Virus record (IMG/VR): IMGVR_UViG_3300023179_000027
Location: 62,001 to 126,000 of that record
DNA: 64,000 nt
Direction: 5' to 3' (one strand)
Origin: a virus
A model generated the notes under the pieces. The model saw only the letters and a program-made list of their open reading frames with translations, did no database searches and was not told the origin of the DNA. The position numbers and the translations under genes were made by a program. Positions 40,394-49,498 of this stretch are shown piece after piece; positions within the stretch are counted from its first letter, which is position 1; each line of letters begins with the position of its first letter.

Positions 40394-41575
40394 ATGAAAA
40401 TTAATGAAATTTTATTTGAAGATAAAATGTCCGTAAGTACATTGGGCGGGTTTCCTGTCACACCATTAAATATTGAACAACAGGGTGTCGATGAAGCACT
40501 CAAAGTTGATATTCCTCAAAAACAATATGACAAGAAAGACTTACAAGCATACTTGACACGCATTAAAAGTGGTGAAAAAACTAAATCTGATCGCTTTAAG
40601 CCTATTATACACGCAAGTAATATTAAAGCAATCACAAAGGACAATGAGAATACAGAATGGGATTTAGTAGATTTAGCTAACCAAATAACAACACCTCCAA
40701 ATAGTATTTTAGGCACAAATGCTAAAATGGCTAAAAGTAAAAAAGAGGGTGCTATTACTTATGATTTAACATTACCAGCATTAAGTGGTATTGTAGTTGA
40801 TGAAGAAGCAAGTTCAGCAGGTGAGCCAGTTTTCGTTGAAGTAGAAACATGCCCAGGTGCTGGTGAATGTCAATTATATTGTTATGCTAGAAAAGGTGGT
40901 TATGTAATGTTCCCAGGCAGTAGTATGAGTGCTGCTAGAGCATTAAACTTCTTATTAAATCATCCAATAGATTATATGAAAATGTTTGACCGTGAAGTTA
41001 AACAAGCTAAAGCTAGAGTAGACAAAGCTGGTATAAAGTTATTAGTTCGTATACATGATGCAGGGGATTTCTTTAGTAAAGATTATTATGATTTAATGAT
41101 GGATGTTGCTAGAATGAATCCTGATGTAAGATTTTATTTCTATAGTAAAATGGGCGAAATAGTTACGGATCCAAACAGCCCACCAAATGTTGTTAAGCAG
41201 TTTAGCCCAGGAGCAAAGAGTAAAGAAGTAAAAACAGTGCAATTTGCTAGAGATAAAGGCAAGTTTGTTAAAGATGCTGTAACATTACCAAAAGAATTCT
41301 TTAAGGGTTTATTTAAAACAGATCAAAAAGGTAAGTATATTAAGGATGAAGATGGTAAAACAATTATTGCTAGTAACGAAGCATGGGATCAATTTAAAAA
41401 TAAATTAGCAAGTAAATATAATATTGATAAAGATAGCATTATTACATATGATCAAATGGTAAAGATTCCTGAAGGTCCTAAGCCAAAATGGAATGTTGTT
41501 GTATTCCCTGCAGGGCATGGGGACTTAGGTGCGCCAAGATTAGATGTACAAAATCAGTTCTTAATGTTTCACTAA
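40394..41575 (+). CDS. GP88-like protein with capsid-targeting-like leader
   Basis: 393 aa. VEVETCPGAGECQLYCYARK holds three Cys in the pattern of the mycobacteriophage gene-88 family; LVRIHDAGDFFSKDYYDLMM is the second family block. The biochemical role of that family is unknown to me; metal or Fe-S binding is possible. The start MKINEILFE|D carries L-F-E at residues 7-9. Forms a rightward two-gene island with the next gene inside leftward DNA. Confidence 0.75.
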   Translation: MKINEILFEDKMSVSTLGGFPVTPLNIEQQGVDEALKVDIPQKQYDKKDLQAYLTRIKSGEKTKSDRFKPIIHASNIKAITKDNENTEWDLVDLANQITTPPNSILGTNAKMAKSKKEGAITYDLTLPALSGIVVDEEASSAGEPVFVEVETCPGAGECQLYCYARKGGYVMFPGSSMSAARALNFLLNHPIDYMKMFDREVKQAKARVDKAGIKLLVRIHDAGDFFSKDYYDLMMDVARMNPDVRFYFYSKMGEIVTDPNSPPNVVKQFSPGAKSKEVKTVQFARDKGKFVKDAVTLPKEFFKGLFKTDQKGKYIKDEDGKTIIASNEAWDQFKNKLASKYNIDKDSIITYDQMVKIPEGPKPKWNVVVFPAGHGDLGAPRLDVQNQFLMFH

Positions 41576-41576
41576 T

Positions 41577-42437
41577 ATGCGAGCGATTGAGTTTCTTAGG
41601 GAGAGCGAAGTTGATGAAATGGCATTGTCTAAGTACCAAACGTTTGGTGACTTTACAAAACCTGGACCATTTCGTGGCGTAGATAAAAGATTAATACCCC
41701 ACCCTAAAAGTGAATTAAAAACGCAAAAGTTTTTTGAAAGAACTCCATATGATTTTAGGTTGTTCTTTACTAATGTATCTGGCTTTGGTAAATATAGCGA
41801 ACATGGCCCAATGCATCCAGGAGAAATAAGAAATACTTTTAATAAAGAACAAGCAGATCAAATACTCGATGGGCATGAAAATGCCATTACTGTTGTGTAC
41901 GTCGGCAATCGTGGAGACGCTAAAGTAATGTTAACACCATGGTTAATGGCACATCGTTTTGGTCATGCTATACAAGCAGGAGTTCGTAGAAGTCAAGGAT
42001 GGAGTGAGTGGGCTGAAGCTGAAAAACACTTTTTTGGAACCGTAAATAATTTACTTGATAAGTATTATAGTAAATTAGGTAAACCATATAATATGCCAGC
42101 AATAAAATGGACATTAACACAAGAATACAATGCATTGTTTAACGCTATAGGAACACAGCGTAGTAGTCGTAGTGGTCAAATCAGACGCCCCTACGAATTT
42201 ATGTATGAGTTATTTGCTCAATATTTAGGAACAGGAAAAATTACTTTAAATCCATTTCCAACTAATTTAGGATATGGACGTAAAGTGTTTGGTAATCCAA
42301 CGAAATACATGAGTATCAAACCTGAATACCGTGATGAAGCAGATAGGAAAAATGCTAGTGATGTGTTAGCTAATGATATGGAAATGATGTTTAATGATGT
42401 ATTAGCAAGCAGTGTTGGCAAAATATTTGTTATGTAA
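41577..42437 (+). CDS. Zincin-like protein with altered active site and leader
   Basis: 286 aa. WLMAHRFGHAIQ sits where a metallopeptidase H-E-x-x-H would be, but the Glu is Arg (H-R-F-G-H). A later acidic helix YEFMYELFAQYL resembles the third-ligand helix. It is probably a non-hydrolytic or altered zincin. The start MRAIEFLRE|S has L-R-E at residues 7-9. Begins 1 nt after the previous stop and overlaps the convergent epimerase by 8 nt. Confidence 0.6.
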   Translation: MRAIEFLRESEVDEMALSKYQTFGDFTKPGPFRGVDKRLIPHPKSELKTQKFFERTPYDFRLFFTNVSGFGKYSEHGPMHPGEIRNTFNKEQADQILDGHENAITVVYVGNRGDAKVMLTPWLMAHRFGHAIQAGVRRSQGWSEWAEAEKHFFGTVNNLLDKYYSKLGKPYNMPAIKWTLTQEYNALFNAIGTQRSSRSGQIRRPYEFMYELFAQYLGTGKITLNPFPTNLGYGRKVFGNPTKYMSIKPEYRDEADRKNASDVLANDMEMMFNDVLASSVGKIFVM

Positions 42438-43254
42438 CTTTAAGTAATTCATCAATAGTATATAAATTTTCCATATATGGCGACACATCTTCTAATACGC
42501 TGACAGGTAAATCACCTAATCGTCTTAGTCCATATTTAATATCAAAATCACACTGATTTACAATTTGAAATTTATTTACAATTTCTTTAACGCTGTATCC
42601 TACACCATGTCCAAGACATTCAATACTATTACTTGGTTTTTCTATTGCGGTTTTAATTGCATGACAAATTTCATTAACATGTACATAGTCACGTAAACAA
42701 GTGCCATCAGGTGTTTCATAATCTTTGCCATATATAGTAAAAGTACCTGTATCTTTAGCTTTAATTAAATTATAAAATAATCCGTCTGGATTTGTTGGGT
42801 TAATTCCATCATTACCGATGACATTATAAAATCTAAAAATAGTATATGGAGTTTGTGAATGAAGTGTGCAATATTCTTTTATAATATATTCTGCTGATCG
42901 TTTTGTTACACCATATGCACTTTTACAAAATTCCGCTGCTCCTGTACTAGAAAATATAAAGTTTTTAGTTTTAATGTTTGCTAATACATTCATTGTACCA
43001 TTTACATTGGTGATGTAATAATTTATTGAATTGGTTTCACTTTCGCCCACATTAACCAATGCTGCTAAATGCACTACACAATCAAATTCTATAGGCAATA
43101 CAAATTTTCGGTTAATATCTAATTTGTAAAATTCTTTTACTGGTACAATCAAATCTTTTTTATCTAATCCATGTACTTCATAATCTTTGCTTAGTAGCTT
43201 GGTAAGATGCGATCCAATATAACCACTATTTCCTGTTATTAGTATTTTCTTCAT
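42430..43254 (-). CDS. NAD-dependent sugar epimerase (GalE-like)
   Basis: 274 aa short-chain dehydrogenase/reductase. ILITGNSGYIGSHL is the NAD-binding G-x-x-G-x-x-G, LAALVNVGESE the family loop, SSTGAAEF and YGVTKRSAE (Y-x-x-x-K) the catalytic site, and TCLRDYVHV the substrate loop. It likely interconverts UDP-sugars (Glc/Gal or derivatives) for the glycosyltransferases next to it. Confidence 0.85.
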   Translation of the reverse strand: MKKILITGNSGYIGSHLTKLLSKDYEVHGLDKKDLIVPVKEFYKLDINRKFVLPIEFDCVVHLAALVNVGESETNSINYYITNVNGTMNVLANIKTKNFIFSSTGAAEFCKSAYGVTKRSAEYIIKEYCTLHSQTPYTIFRFYNVIGNDGINPTNPDGLFYNLIKAKDTGTFTIYGKDYETPDGTCLRDYVHVNEICHAIKTAIEKPSNSIECLGHGVGYSVKEIVNKFQIVNQCDFDIKYGLRRLGDLPVSVLEDVSPYMENLYTIDELLKVT

Positions 43255-44579
43255 AATCCTTCAAATAAATCCTCTGTATCTGTTGGTTCAAAACTAGGGT
43301 CTTTCGTTAGATATGTATCATTGTCTGTGTAAATTATACGAAACTTATGTTTATTAGTTAATACGCTACGGATATCGTCTATACAAATTAAATTCCTTTT
43401 TAGGCTACTAATATAATCTGATAGTTTAACTGTAGTTTCATTACATATTTTAGCTGTGGTTGAGTTTGATTCCCTACATTTAAAATCACTAAAGCAATTG
43501 TTCCATTTATGAAACACCTGATCTTCTATCCTACGATACTTTTCAATAATACCATTTTTATACCAAACATCAGATGTTGGCACATTCTTGTATAACCCCA
43601 TGACTATTTCTGCCATGTTCTTTTTATTACACGTATAGAAATAGTTTGAATCAAAATTATTTGTCCATCTTTGATTTTCTAATACTACAGTAGGCATTTG
43701 TATCATTTGTTCGTAAAAAGCCATACCATAACTTTCAACAATACTAGGATTAAAAGCTATTCTAGCACTTGTAATAAAATCTACTTTCTCCTGTCCAATA
43801 ATGCTAGCACGTATTTCATACTTTGCATTAATCCTTTTTAACCTATCTTCAAACTTTTTAACACCATTTGGGCTTGTCATTACTTTTGCTGGGAGTTTTG
43901 TTTGCTCTATCAATTCAATAAACAGTTCAGGATTCTTGCCTTCTTCCCAGCGTCCAATAAACAAAACACCCTCCCTAGCATTATCAAACTTATTAAGTAA
44001 TTTCTTTTCTGTAATAGGAATAGGTAAATGATAAGCACTATCTCCAATGGTTAACTGATTGAACTTACTTTGTGTTCCTATGTATATACCATTCAACTTA
44101 AGTTGCATACGCATCATTTGATTGGTAGATGCTAAAAAGGGATTTTTAGTATCCTTAAATATTTGACTTTCCAAATGAGTGTAGGCTATAATTTTAATTA
44201 CATCCTCTAAACCAATTGTACTTGCAACTTGAACACTTTCATATGTGTTGCATATGAATGCGTCATATAAATTATTTTCTAATGCCTGTATAATAGCATT
44301 ACGAAAGTTAGCCATACGCTCATAGCAATATGTATCTCCATACATAAAAATATTACTATGATTCGTATAAGGTAATGACACTGACGGCGTTATAACTTTA
44401 GTATTAAGTGATTTTACAAAGTCTTTATCATTGGGTTCTTTATCTGTAATAATATCAACTTTAATATTATGTTCGTTCATTAACTCACAAAAACTTTTTG
44501 CAAATTGTCCTATACCACCATGTGGGATTAGTGTTTGACTACTAACAATGAAACCAATCCGTTTGTCGTAAGTTCTCAC
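43251..44579 (-). CDS. Glycosyltransferase (GT4/GT-B type)
   Basis: 442 aa. The N-terminus HGGIGQFAKSFCELM is the acceptor-side G-G-x-x loop. VLFIGRWEEGKNPELFIELI begins the C-terminal Rossmann part, and SIVESYGMAFYEQM matches the E-x7-E donor motif of retaining GT4 enzymes. ATGA overlap with the epimerase gene. Target may be phage DNA, virion protein or host glycan; not determinable here. Confidence 0.8.
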   Translation of the reverse strand: MRTYDKRIGFIVSSQTLIPHGGIGQFAKSFCELMNEHNIKVDIITDKEPNDKDFVKSLNTKVITPSVSLPYTNHSNIFMYGDTYCYERMANFRNAIIQALENNLYDAFICNTYESVQVASTIGLEDVIKIIAYTHLESQIFKDTKNPFLASTNQMMRMQLKLNGIYIGTQSKFNQLTIGDSAYHLPIPITEKKLLNKFDNAREGVLFIGRWEEGKNPELFIELIEQTKLPAKVMTSPNGVKKFEDRLKRINAKYEIRASIIGQEKVDFITSARIAFNPSIVESYGMAFYEQMIQMPTVVLENQRWTNNFDSNYFYTCNKKNMAEIVMGLYKNVPTSDVWYKNGIIEKYRRIEDQVFHKWNNCFSDFKCRESNSTTAKICNETTVKLSDYISSLKRNLICIDDIRSVLTNKHKFRIIYTDNDTYLTKDPSFEPTDTEDLFEGL

Positions 44580-44764
44580 AATACACCCTTTAACTTATTT
44601 ACCAAATAATGCTTCTTATCATAATATTTGTATTCAAATAAAGGTTCCCCAAGTCCTGTGTATAAATGAATATGCTCATATGCATAACAAAGCCATAATA
44701 ACTTGTTTGTTAAACTACAGCGTTTGGGAAATAATAAAAATTTATAGTCAGTTCCTACTAACAT
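44576..44764 (-). CDS. Hypothetical small protein
   Basis: 62 aa from ATG 44764 in a TAATG overlap with the gene upstream. Aromatic-rich (WLCYAYEHIHLYTGLGEPLF). Unknown function. Confidence 0.5.
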   Translation of the reverse strand: MLVGTDYKFLLFPKRCSLTNKLLWLCYAYEHIHLYTGLGEPLFEYKYYDKKHYLVNKLKGVL

Positions 44765-44946
44765 TACCAACTTTCAACATCAGTAATATCAACTTTAACA
44801 AAGCTTGGATTAAATTCTAATGTTGTTGTTGGTCCTATACCAGACGTACTTTCTTCATGTATTTTTACATAGTCAATTGTATCGTACATTTCAAACACCT
44901 CTTTAATTTTTTCGTATTGATTTCTAGTAATTATATATGTTTTCAT
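44764..44946 (-). CDS. Hypothetical small protein
   Basis: 60 aa from ATG 44946, which overlaps the QueE stop. Simple alpha/beta sequence ending VDITDVESW. Unknown function. Confidence 0.5.
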   Translation of the reverse strand: MKTYIITRNQYEKIKEVFEMYDTIDYVKIHEESTSGIGPTTTLEFNPSFVKVDITDVESW

Positions 44947-45785
44947 TATGTTCCCCATTCGTTTTTAAATAGTAGTACTTGCAGTCTATCACTATAACGC
45001 CAACCTCGTTTCATAGCTGCTAATGCTACATTCTTTGCGTTTAAATTATATACACTATCAACACCACCAACAGGCATAATATAAGTGGGCCCAACAAATC
45101 CTGCATTTCTAAATTCGCTGTCTGCTTTTTCGGCATCTTCAATATCATCTTCAGTTGCTACTACAAATTTTAAATATGTATAGCCAACTTCTTGATATTG
45201 ACATACTATATCTGGATTGATTGCTTCATCCCACTTTTCACCGCTGTTTGGTAACTTTGCACTTACACTAAATGTTACTTCACCGTTTTTACTTTTTGAC
45301 CAATCCTTAAGATAATCATAAAAAACATTTGTTAATTTTTGCGTACCGTTAGTTTCAAACGTAATATCACTTAAATGTTCCATAAAATCATGTCCTAGTA
45401 AATCAGGATAATTACGTTGCCAACCTAACAATGGTTCGCCACCTGTAATAACTAAATGTTCTCCTTGCCAATACCCAGTAGGTAATAAATCTAGTATACT
45501 AGTTACGATTGTATTTGTATCAAGAACTGGGCTAAGATGTTTAAACCTAGGATCCCAACTTGCATAACTATCACACCCAGTAGATACCAATGGTAGTTCT
45601 TTATAATCTTTAAATAATTCTACCTTAATTTCATTACGTTGATTACTAGTTTGTCCTCGTGGCATACCAAATCCACCACATGTAAAGTTACATCCAAACA
45701 CACGAAGGAACACACTTGGTACACCCATATATCGGCCCTCACCTTGGATACTATAGAATAGTTCGCTTACTTTTAACTGTGACAT
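44946..45785 (-). CDS. queE: QueE-like 7-carboxy-7-deazaguanine synthase
   Basis: 279 aa from ATG 45785. SELFYSIQGEGRYMGVPSVF and LRVFGCNFTC are the QueE start, and ITGGEPLLGWQ is the SAM-binding GGEP. The radical-SAM cysteines are unusually spaced: C-x3-C, then about 40 residues to STGCDSYASW. The reaction is CPH4 to CDG in 7-deazaguanine synthesis. Needs a [4Fe-4S] cluster, which the phage IscA-like carrier might help supply. Confidence 0.85.
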   Translation of the reverse strand: MSQLKVSELFYSIQGEGRYMGVPSVFLRVFGCNFTCGGFGMPRGQTSNQRNEIKVELFKDYKELPLVSTGCDSYASWDPRFKHLSPVLDTNTIVTSILDLLPTGYWQGEHLVITGGEPLLGWQRNYPDLLGHDFMEHLSDITFETNGTQKLTNVFYDYLKDWSKSKNGEVTFSVSAKLPNSGEKWDEAINPDIVCQYQEVGYTYLKFVVATEDDIEDAEKADSEFRNAGFVGPTYIMPVGGVDSVYNLNAKNVALAAMKRGWRYSDRLQVLLFKNEWGT

Positions 45786-45787
45786 AA

Positions 45788-46159
45788 TTAAATATTTTTT
45801 ACAAATGATTGTAGTTGTGGTGGTGTCCAACCATCAGGTTTAAGAATTTTACCATCTTCACGACGGCGTACTTTTCCAGTAACTGGGTCAACTTTTGCAA
45901 AATTTGTTCGCATAACTTCGTTCCAAGCAGCTTCACCATCAACCCCTAAACTATGTATTGCTCCTGCCGTAACAACTAAAATATCAATAAGTGCATCTAA
46001 TTGTTCTACTCTGTCATTTAGTTGACAAGCATGAATGAGTTCACCTACTTCTTCTCCAATTAATGATTTATACAAATTGAATTGCTCTAAATTATATGTA
46101 TCTACTGTTTGACCACAAGCTGTCATAAACTGCTTTTGGTCTGATAAAACTTTATTCAT
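45788..46159 (-). CDS. MazG-like pyrophosphohydrolase
   Basis: 123 aa. GEEVGELIHACQ (E-E-x-x-E) and LDALIDILVVTAGAIH (D-x-x-x-D region) match the all-alpha NTP-PPase fold; the C-terminal VDPVTGKVRRREDGKILKP is also typical of this phage subfamily. Sits between queD and queE, with AAAAAGGAAA before its ATG. Confidence 0.75.
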   Translation of the reverse strand: MNKVLSDQKQFMTACGQTVDTYNLEQFNLYKSLIGEEVGELIHACQLNDRVEQLDALIDILVVTAGAIHSLGVDGEAAWNEVMRTNFAKVDPVTGKVRRREDGKILKPDGWTPPQLQSFVKNI

Positions 46160-46170
46160 TTGTTTCCTTT

Positions 46171-46641
46171 TTAAACGAATTCATTATCTGACCTACTTCC
46201 AACACGCATTGCCATGTTAGCATCAGTCTCTCTTACTTCCACTTTACAACACCACACTCTTTCATCATACCCATAATCTTTTAACCAACAAGTATTAATG
46301 TATTCGTATAACCAATCAGCAATACCTTCACACCCTGTTCGTTCTACCATTGTAATTTTTGCTAGTCCCAATTCTCCCAATCTAGATAATTCATTTTTCA
46401 TAGGATCATCTTCTGCTACTAGTAGCGTATGATCGAACCATTCTTCCAATAATCCTTTTAAAGGTTTAAGACTACCAAAATCTACTACCCAGTTTCTAGC
46501 ATCAAGCGTTTCACTTTCAAATTCAAAATGAAAACTCAATGCATATCCATGTATCAAATTACAATGACTATCCGCACGCCATTGACGATATGCCACTGGA
46601 CCGATTTGGTTATATGTTTTTGTTGAAATAAATTTTGCCAC
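46171..46641 (-). CDS. queD: QueD-like 6-carboxytetrahydropterin synthase, GTG start
   Basis: 156 aa. The start is GTG behind AGGAGG with 6-nt spacing. The T-fold pattern is clear: DSHCNLIHGYALSFHFEFE, WVVDFGSLKPLK, FDHTLLVAEDD and VRETDANMA. The catalytic Cys of the H-x-C loop is kept. The usual H-G-H is H-G-Y and the early AAH is VAY, so zinc ligands differ from E. coli QueD. Converts the FolE product towards CPH4. Confidence 0.8.
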   Translation of the reverse strand: MAKFISTKTYNQIGPVAYRQWRADSHCNLIHGYALSFHFEFESETLDARNWVVDFGSLKPLKGLLEEWFDHTLLVAEDDPMKNELSRLGELGLAKITMVERTGCEGIADWLYEYINTCWLKDYGYDERVWCCKVEVRETDANMAMRVGSRSDNEFV

Positions 46642-46720
46642 CTCTTGCCTCCTTTAAGCTGAGTAAGTTTGATGACATGCAGAATATTTAAAGTGGGATG
46701 AATGCCTTAGACCACTAATA

Positions 46721-46921
46721 CTATTTAATCAAATCGCTAAACATTTTTTTTCTTCCAGTTACTGTTAATGTGTTATCAAATATTTCTGTTACACGTTGTA
46801 ACATAGCACACGCCAGCATAAGTAATTCTTTATCATCATTCGTCATCATTATTTGTTTATCAATAGGTTTCATTAGTTCCGACATTCGTAGTATAATACT
46901 ATTATCTTTTGAATTCATCAT
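46721..46921 (-). CDS. Hypothetical small helical protein
   Basis: 66 aa, Met/Leu-rich helices. ATGA overlap with the upstream sulfotransferase-like gene. Unknown function. Confidence 0.5.
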   Translation of the reverse strand: MMNSKDNSIILRMSELMKPIDKQIMMTNDDKELLMLACAMLQRVTEIFDNTLTVTGRKKMFSDLIK

Positions 46922-47592
46922 AAAAGGGTATTTAATATATCGTTGTTCTGTTTAAAATCAATTTTTGCTAAATGATCGCTAAAAATTGTGTGCAATTCTT
47001 CATAGTTACTAGGTTTTTTTGTTGGTTTAAAGTGTTTTTTTGAATTAAACGATAAATCTTCATAATATAAGTCTAAATCAAAATTGTAATTAAAATTTTC
47101 ACAGTATGTTATTGCTAATATTCCATAATTTATAACCTTTTTTAAAACATCTTCATAAATGGGAATTTTTTTATCTTCAATCAATCTATTACTTTTTTTA
47201 GTGTTTGACCAAATAAGTTCATCTCCTTTATTGATAATATCAATAAGTGTGCAAATGTATAGACTAATTAATTGTTCAATTATATTTCTTCGTCTTATCC
47301 TAACAATGGTATATTTTTTTTGCAAAATATTTTGTACAAAATAATTAGGGTATAACTTTTTTAAATGTATAGCATGAATTTTTGTTACAAAATTGTTCGT
47401 TGCTATTATTTCATCAAACTTTTTTAAACTTTTTGTATCATTATAATTATCAAATAATAAAGGTTCAACTCCTGTACCAACATAGTGTATTTTATTATCA
47501 CTTAAATAATTACAAATAGTATCATAAAGAACATTAGAACCAGATCTTGGACTAGAAAGTATAACAATAGGTAATTTTAAATTGGTAAACAT
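46918..47592 (-). CDS. Sulfotransferase-like protein
   Basis: 224 aa. LPIVILSSPRSGSNVLYDTI is the 5'-PSB P-loop that binds PAPS in sulfotransferases. A later RIRRRNIIEQLISLYI matches the 3'-phosphate-binding R..S region only loosely. Paralogous to the next gene upstream. Acceptor unknown, possibly a glycan. Confidence 0.7.
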   Translation of the reverse strand: MFTNLKLPIVILSSPRSGSNVLYDTICNYLSDNKIHYVGTGVEPLLFDNYNDTKSLKKFDEIIATNNFVTKIHAIHLKKLYPNYFVQNILQKKYTIVRIRRRNIIEQLISLYICTLIDIINKGDELIWSNTKKSNRLIEDKKIPIYEDVLKKVINYGILAITYCENFNYNFDLDLYYEDLSFNSKKHFKPTKKPSNYEELHTIFSDHLAKIDFKQNNDILNTLL

Positions 47593-47595
47593 TTT

Positions 47596-48270
47596 TTATG
47601 TCGATTTAAGGGTCAATGGATGAACTTTTATAGTTTTTATTAACGAGTCAAAAGTTTTATCTTGTACAATGTTACTAACTCTATCAACTAATTCTTTATA
47701 ATTACTAGGAGGTTTTGGTTTGTAATACTTCTTTGAGTTGAATATTATATCCTCGTACCATAAATCTAAATCAAATTTACAATTAAAATTTTCTAAAAGA
47801 TGTATATGGTGCATGCCACGTATTATTACTTGTTCCATAATAAATTTATCAATTGGAATTTTTTTATTTTCAATGTATTTTTTATTTGATTCTTTTGAAT
47901 TTTGGAAAATTTCTTTTTCTCCATACACATGACTTATGTAAAGACTTACTAATTGTTCTGCAATATTTTTTCTCCTAATCCTTATTAAAAAGTATTTTCC
48001 TTGAAGTATATTATCAAAAAAAAACATTGGATAAATTGTTTTAAGTTGAAAAACATGAAGTTTACAAATGAAATTATTTGTTGTTAAATTGTGGTTTAAT
48101 TTTTCATAACGTTCAAAAGACCGATCTTCATGTGTAATTGGTTCACTGCCTATGTCTGTAAAATTTACATTATTGTCATTTAAATAATTACGAATAGTGT
48201 CTAGTAAAACAGTAGAACCAGATCTTGGACTAGAAAGTATTACCAATGGTAATTTTATATTTTCCCACAT
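47596..48270 (-). CDS. Sulfotransferase-like protein (paralogue)
   Basis: 224 aa from ATG 48270. LPLVILSSPRSGSTVLLDTI P-loop, then RIRRKNIAEQLVSLYISHV and FDLDLWYEDI blocks shared with the gene at 46918. Tandem duplication with divergence. It follows the kinase-nucleotidylyltransferase gene, which ends at 48272. Confidence 0.7.
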   Translation of the reverse strand: MWENIKLPLVILSSPRSGSTVLLDTIRNYLNDNNVNFTDIGSEPITHEDRSFERYEKLNHNLTTNNFICKLHVFQLKTIYPMFFFDNILQGKYFLIRIRRKNIAEQLVSLYISHVYGEKEIFQNSKESNKKYIENKKIPIDKFIMEQVIIRGMHHIHLLENFNCKFDLDLWYEDIIFNSKKYYKPKPPSNYKELVDRVSNIVQDKTFDSLIKTIKVHPLTLKST

Positions 48271-48271
48271 A

Positions 48272-49111
48272 CTATAAACCAAGTTGTTTCCTTATTTCTG
48301 TTGCACTTATTTTTGTTATTTCTTCATCAAAAAGTTCTTCTCCACTTGTATATCCTACTCCCCGGCCCCAACCAATGTGTACAATATTTGGAACTAACAT
48401 AATCTCATATTGACCTTGATATAATGGATCTAAATCACGTTTTATATAATTTTTAACTTCTTCAACACTAAACGGGTTACTATTTTGCCATCCTTGTACA
48501 TCACGTATTTGTATTATAACTTGTCCTGTCTTACTTAGCAAGCGTTCAAACAAAGCACGATGCCCAAGATGCCATGGTTGCCAACGACCTAACATTTGCA
48601 CTGTTTCTTTACGCCAATCAAAGATTGGTCTACGCTTTTTCCTAATAATCATTTCACCAACATAAGGTACCCAACGTTCACAATTTTGTTCATTAATTCG
48701 AAAATCATAAATGTCAGGGGGCACAAATGCTTTGTTCGTATCTTTATACCGACCTTTATCAATTGTATCCATCCATATGGTCCAATCAGCTTTAAAATTA
48801 TTTCTCATTTCAGGTAAAGGAGCAACAAAATCACAAATTACATATTCCCCATTACAACGAATTGCAAATTCTGCCATACGCAAACTTTGACGGATTCTAC
48901 CTTCTTTACTAAAGTCCCAATCATTAAATTTTTTACGTATATCATCTGCGTTAAACCAATCTACTTTTACATTAAGCATTGGATAAGGGCGATCCGAATC
49001 AATTTTGGATAAAGACTTTTCTCCATTTATCTCTAAATATTTTTTTAAACGTTCTGCAAAATATGTTTTACCCGAACCTGGTAGTCCCATTATTAATATT
49101 TTCTCTGTCAT
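48272..49111 (-). CDS. APS-kinase-like / nucleotidylyltransferase fusion
   Basis: 279 aa. Residues 1-155: P-loop GLPGSGKT (9-16), NADDIRKKFNDWDFS (54-68), ICDFVAPLPEMR (92-103), in the order of APS kinases. Residues 170-279: GRWQPWHLGH (175-184, the HxGH site) and ISATEIRKQ near the end, as in NMN-adenylyl-/cytidylyltransferases. With two sulfotransferases downstream, a PAPS-supplying role is attractive; NAD or sugar-nucleotide synthesis are alternatives. Confidence 0.7.
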   Translation of the reverse strand: MTEKILIMGLPGSGKTYFAERLKKYLEINGEKSLSKIDSDRPYPMLNVKVDWFNADDIRKKFNDWDFSKEGRIRQSLRMAEFAIRCNGEYVICDFVAPLPEMRNNFKADWTIWMDTIDKGRYKDTNKAFVPPDIYDFRINEQNCERWVPYVGEMIIRKKRRPIFDWRKETVQMLGRWQPWHLGHRALFERLLSKTGQVIIQIRDVQGWQNSNPFSVEEVKNYIKRDLDPLYQGQYEIMLVPNIVHIGWGRGVGYTSGEELFDEEITKISATEIRKQLGL

Positions 49112-49341
49112 TTTTTAAGTAACTCCCATACTCTTTGTTGTAATATCTTTTCAACCCATTCATCTTCCCCTTGAAACTTATCTGCTTTTTTAAAATAATC
49201 ATCCATTATCCACTTAAGCTTATATAAATCTTTTTTAATTTCAAACTGGGTAAAACCATCGTTGTATTTACTATGAGTTTCATATATAGCTTGAAAAATA
49301 ATGTCTGTTGCAGTTTGCAATTCAGGTTTTTTAAAACCCAT
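49108..49341 (-). CDS. Hypothetical small protein
   Basis: 77 aa from ATG 49341, ATGA overlap with the fusion gene. Helical, Lys/Asp-rich (MDDYFKKADKFQGEDEWVEK). Unknown function. Confidence 0.55.
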   Translation of the reverse strand: MGFKKPELQTATDIIFQAIYETHSKYNDGFTQFEIKKDLYKLKWIMDDYFKKADKFQGEDEWVEKILQQRVWELLKK

Positions 49342-49498
49342 AATTATTCCCAGTACTATAAAATAGTACAACTGCTACAAATAAAATTATTAACCATAAT
49401 GGATAAGGATTTGTTATTAAAGGCCTATGATGTGGGCATCTACCCTGATTATAATCACAATTGGGACTATACTCTTTTTTACAGATATTACAACTCAT
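49331..49498 (-). CDS. Small zinc-finger membrane protein
   Basis: 55 aa read directly. N-terminal Cys/His cluster (CNICKKEYSPNC, then CPHH) followed by a membrane helix (LWLIILFVAVVLFY). Starts in an ATGA overlap with the folE stop. Unknown function. Confidence 0.6.
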   Translation of the reverse strand: MSCNICKKEYSPNCDYNQGRCPHHRPLITNPYPLWLIILFVAVVLFYSTGNNYGF

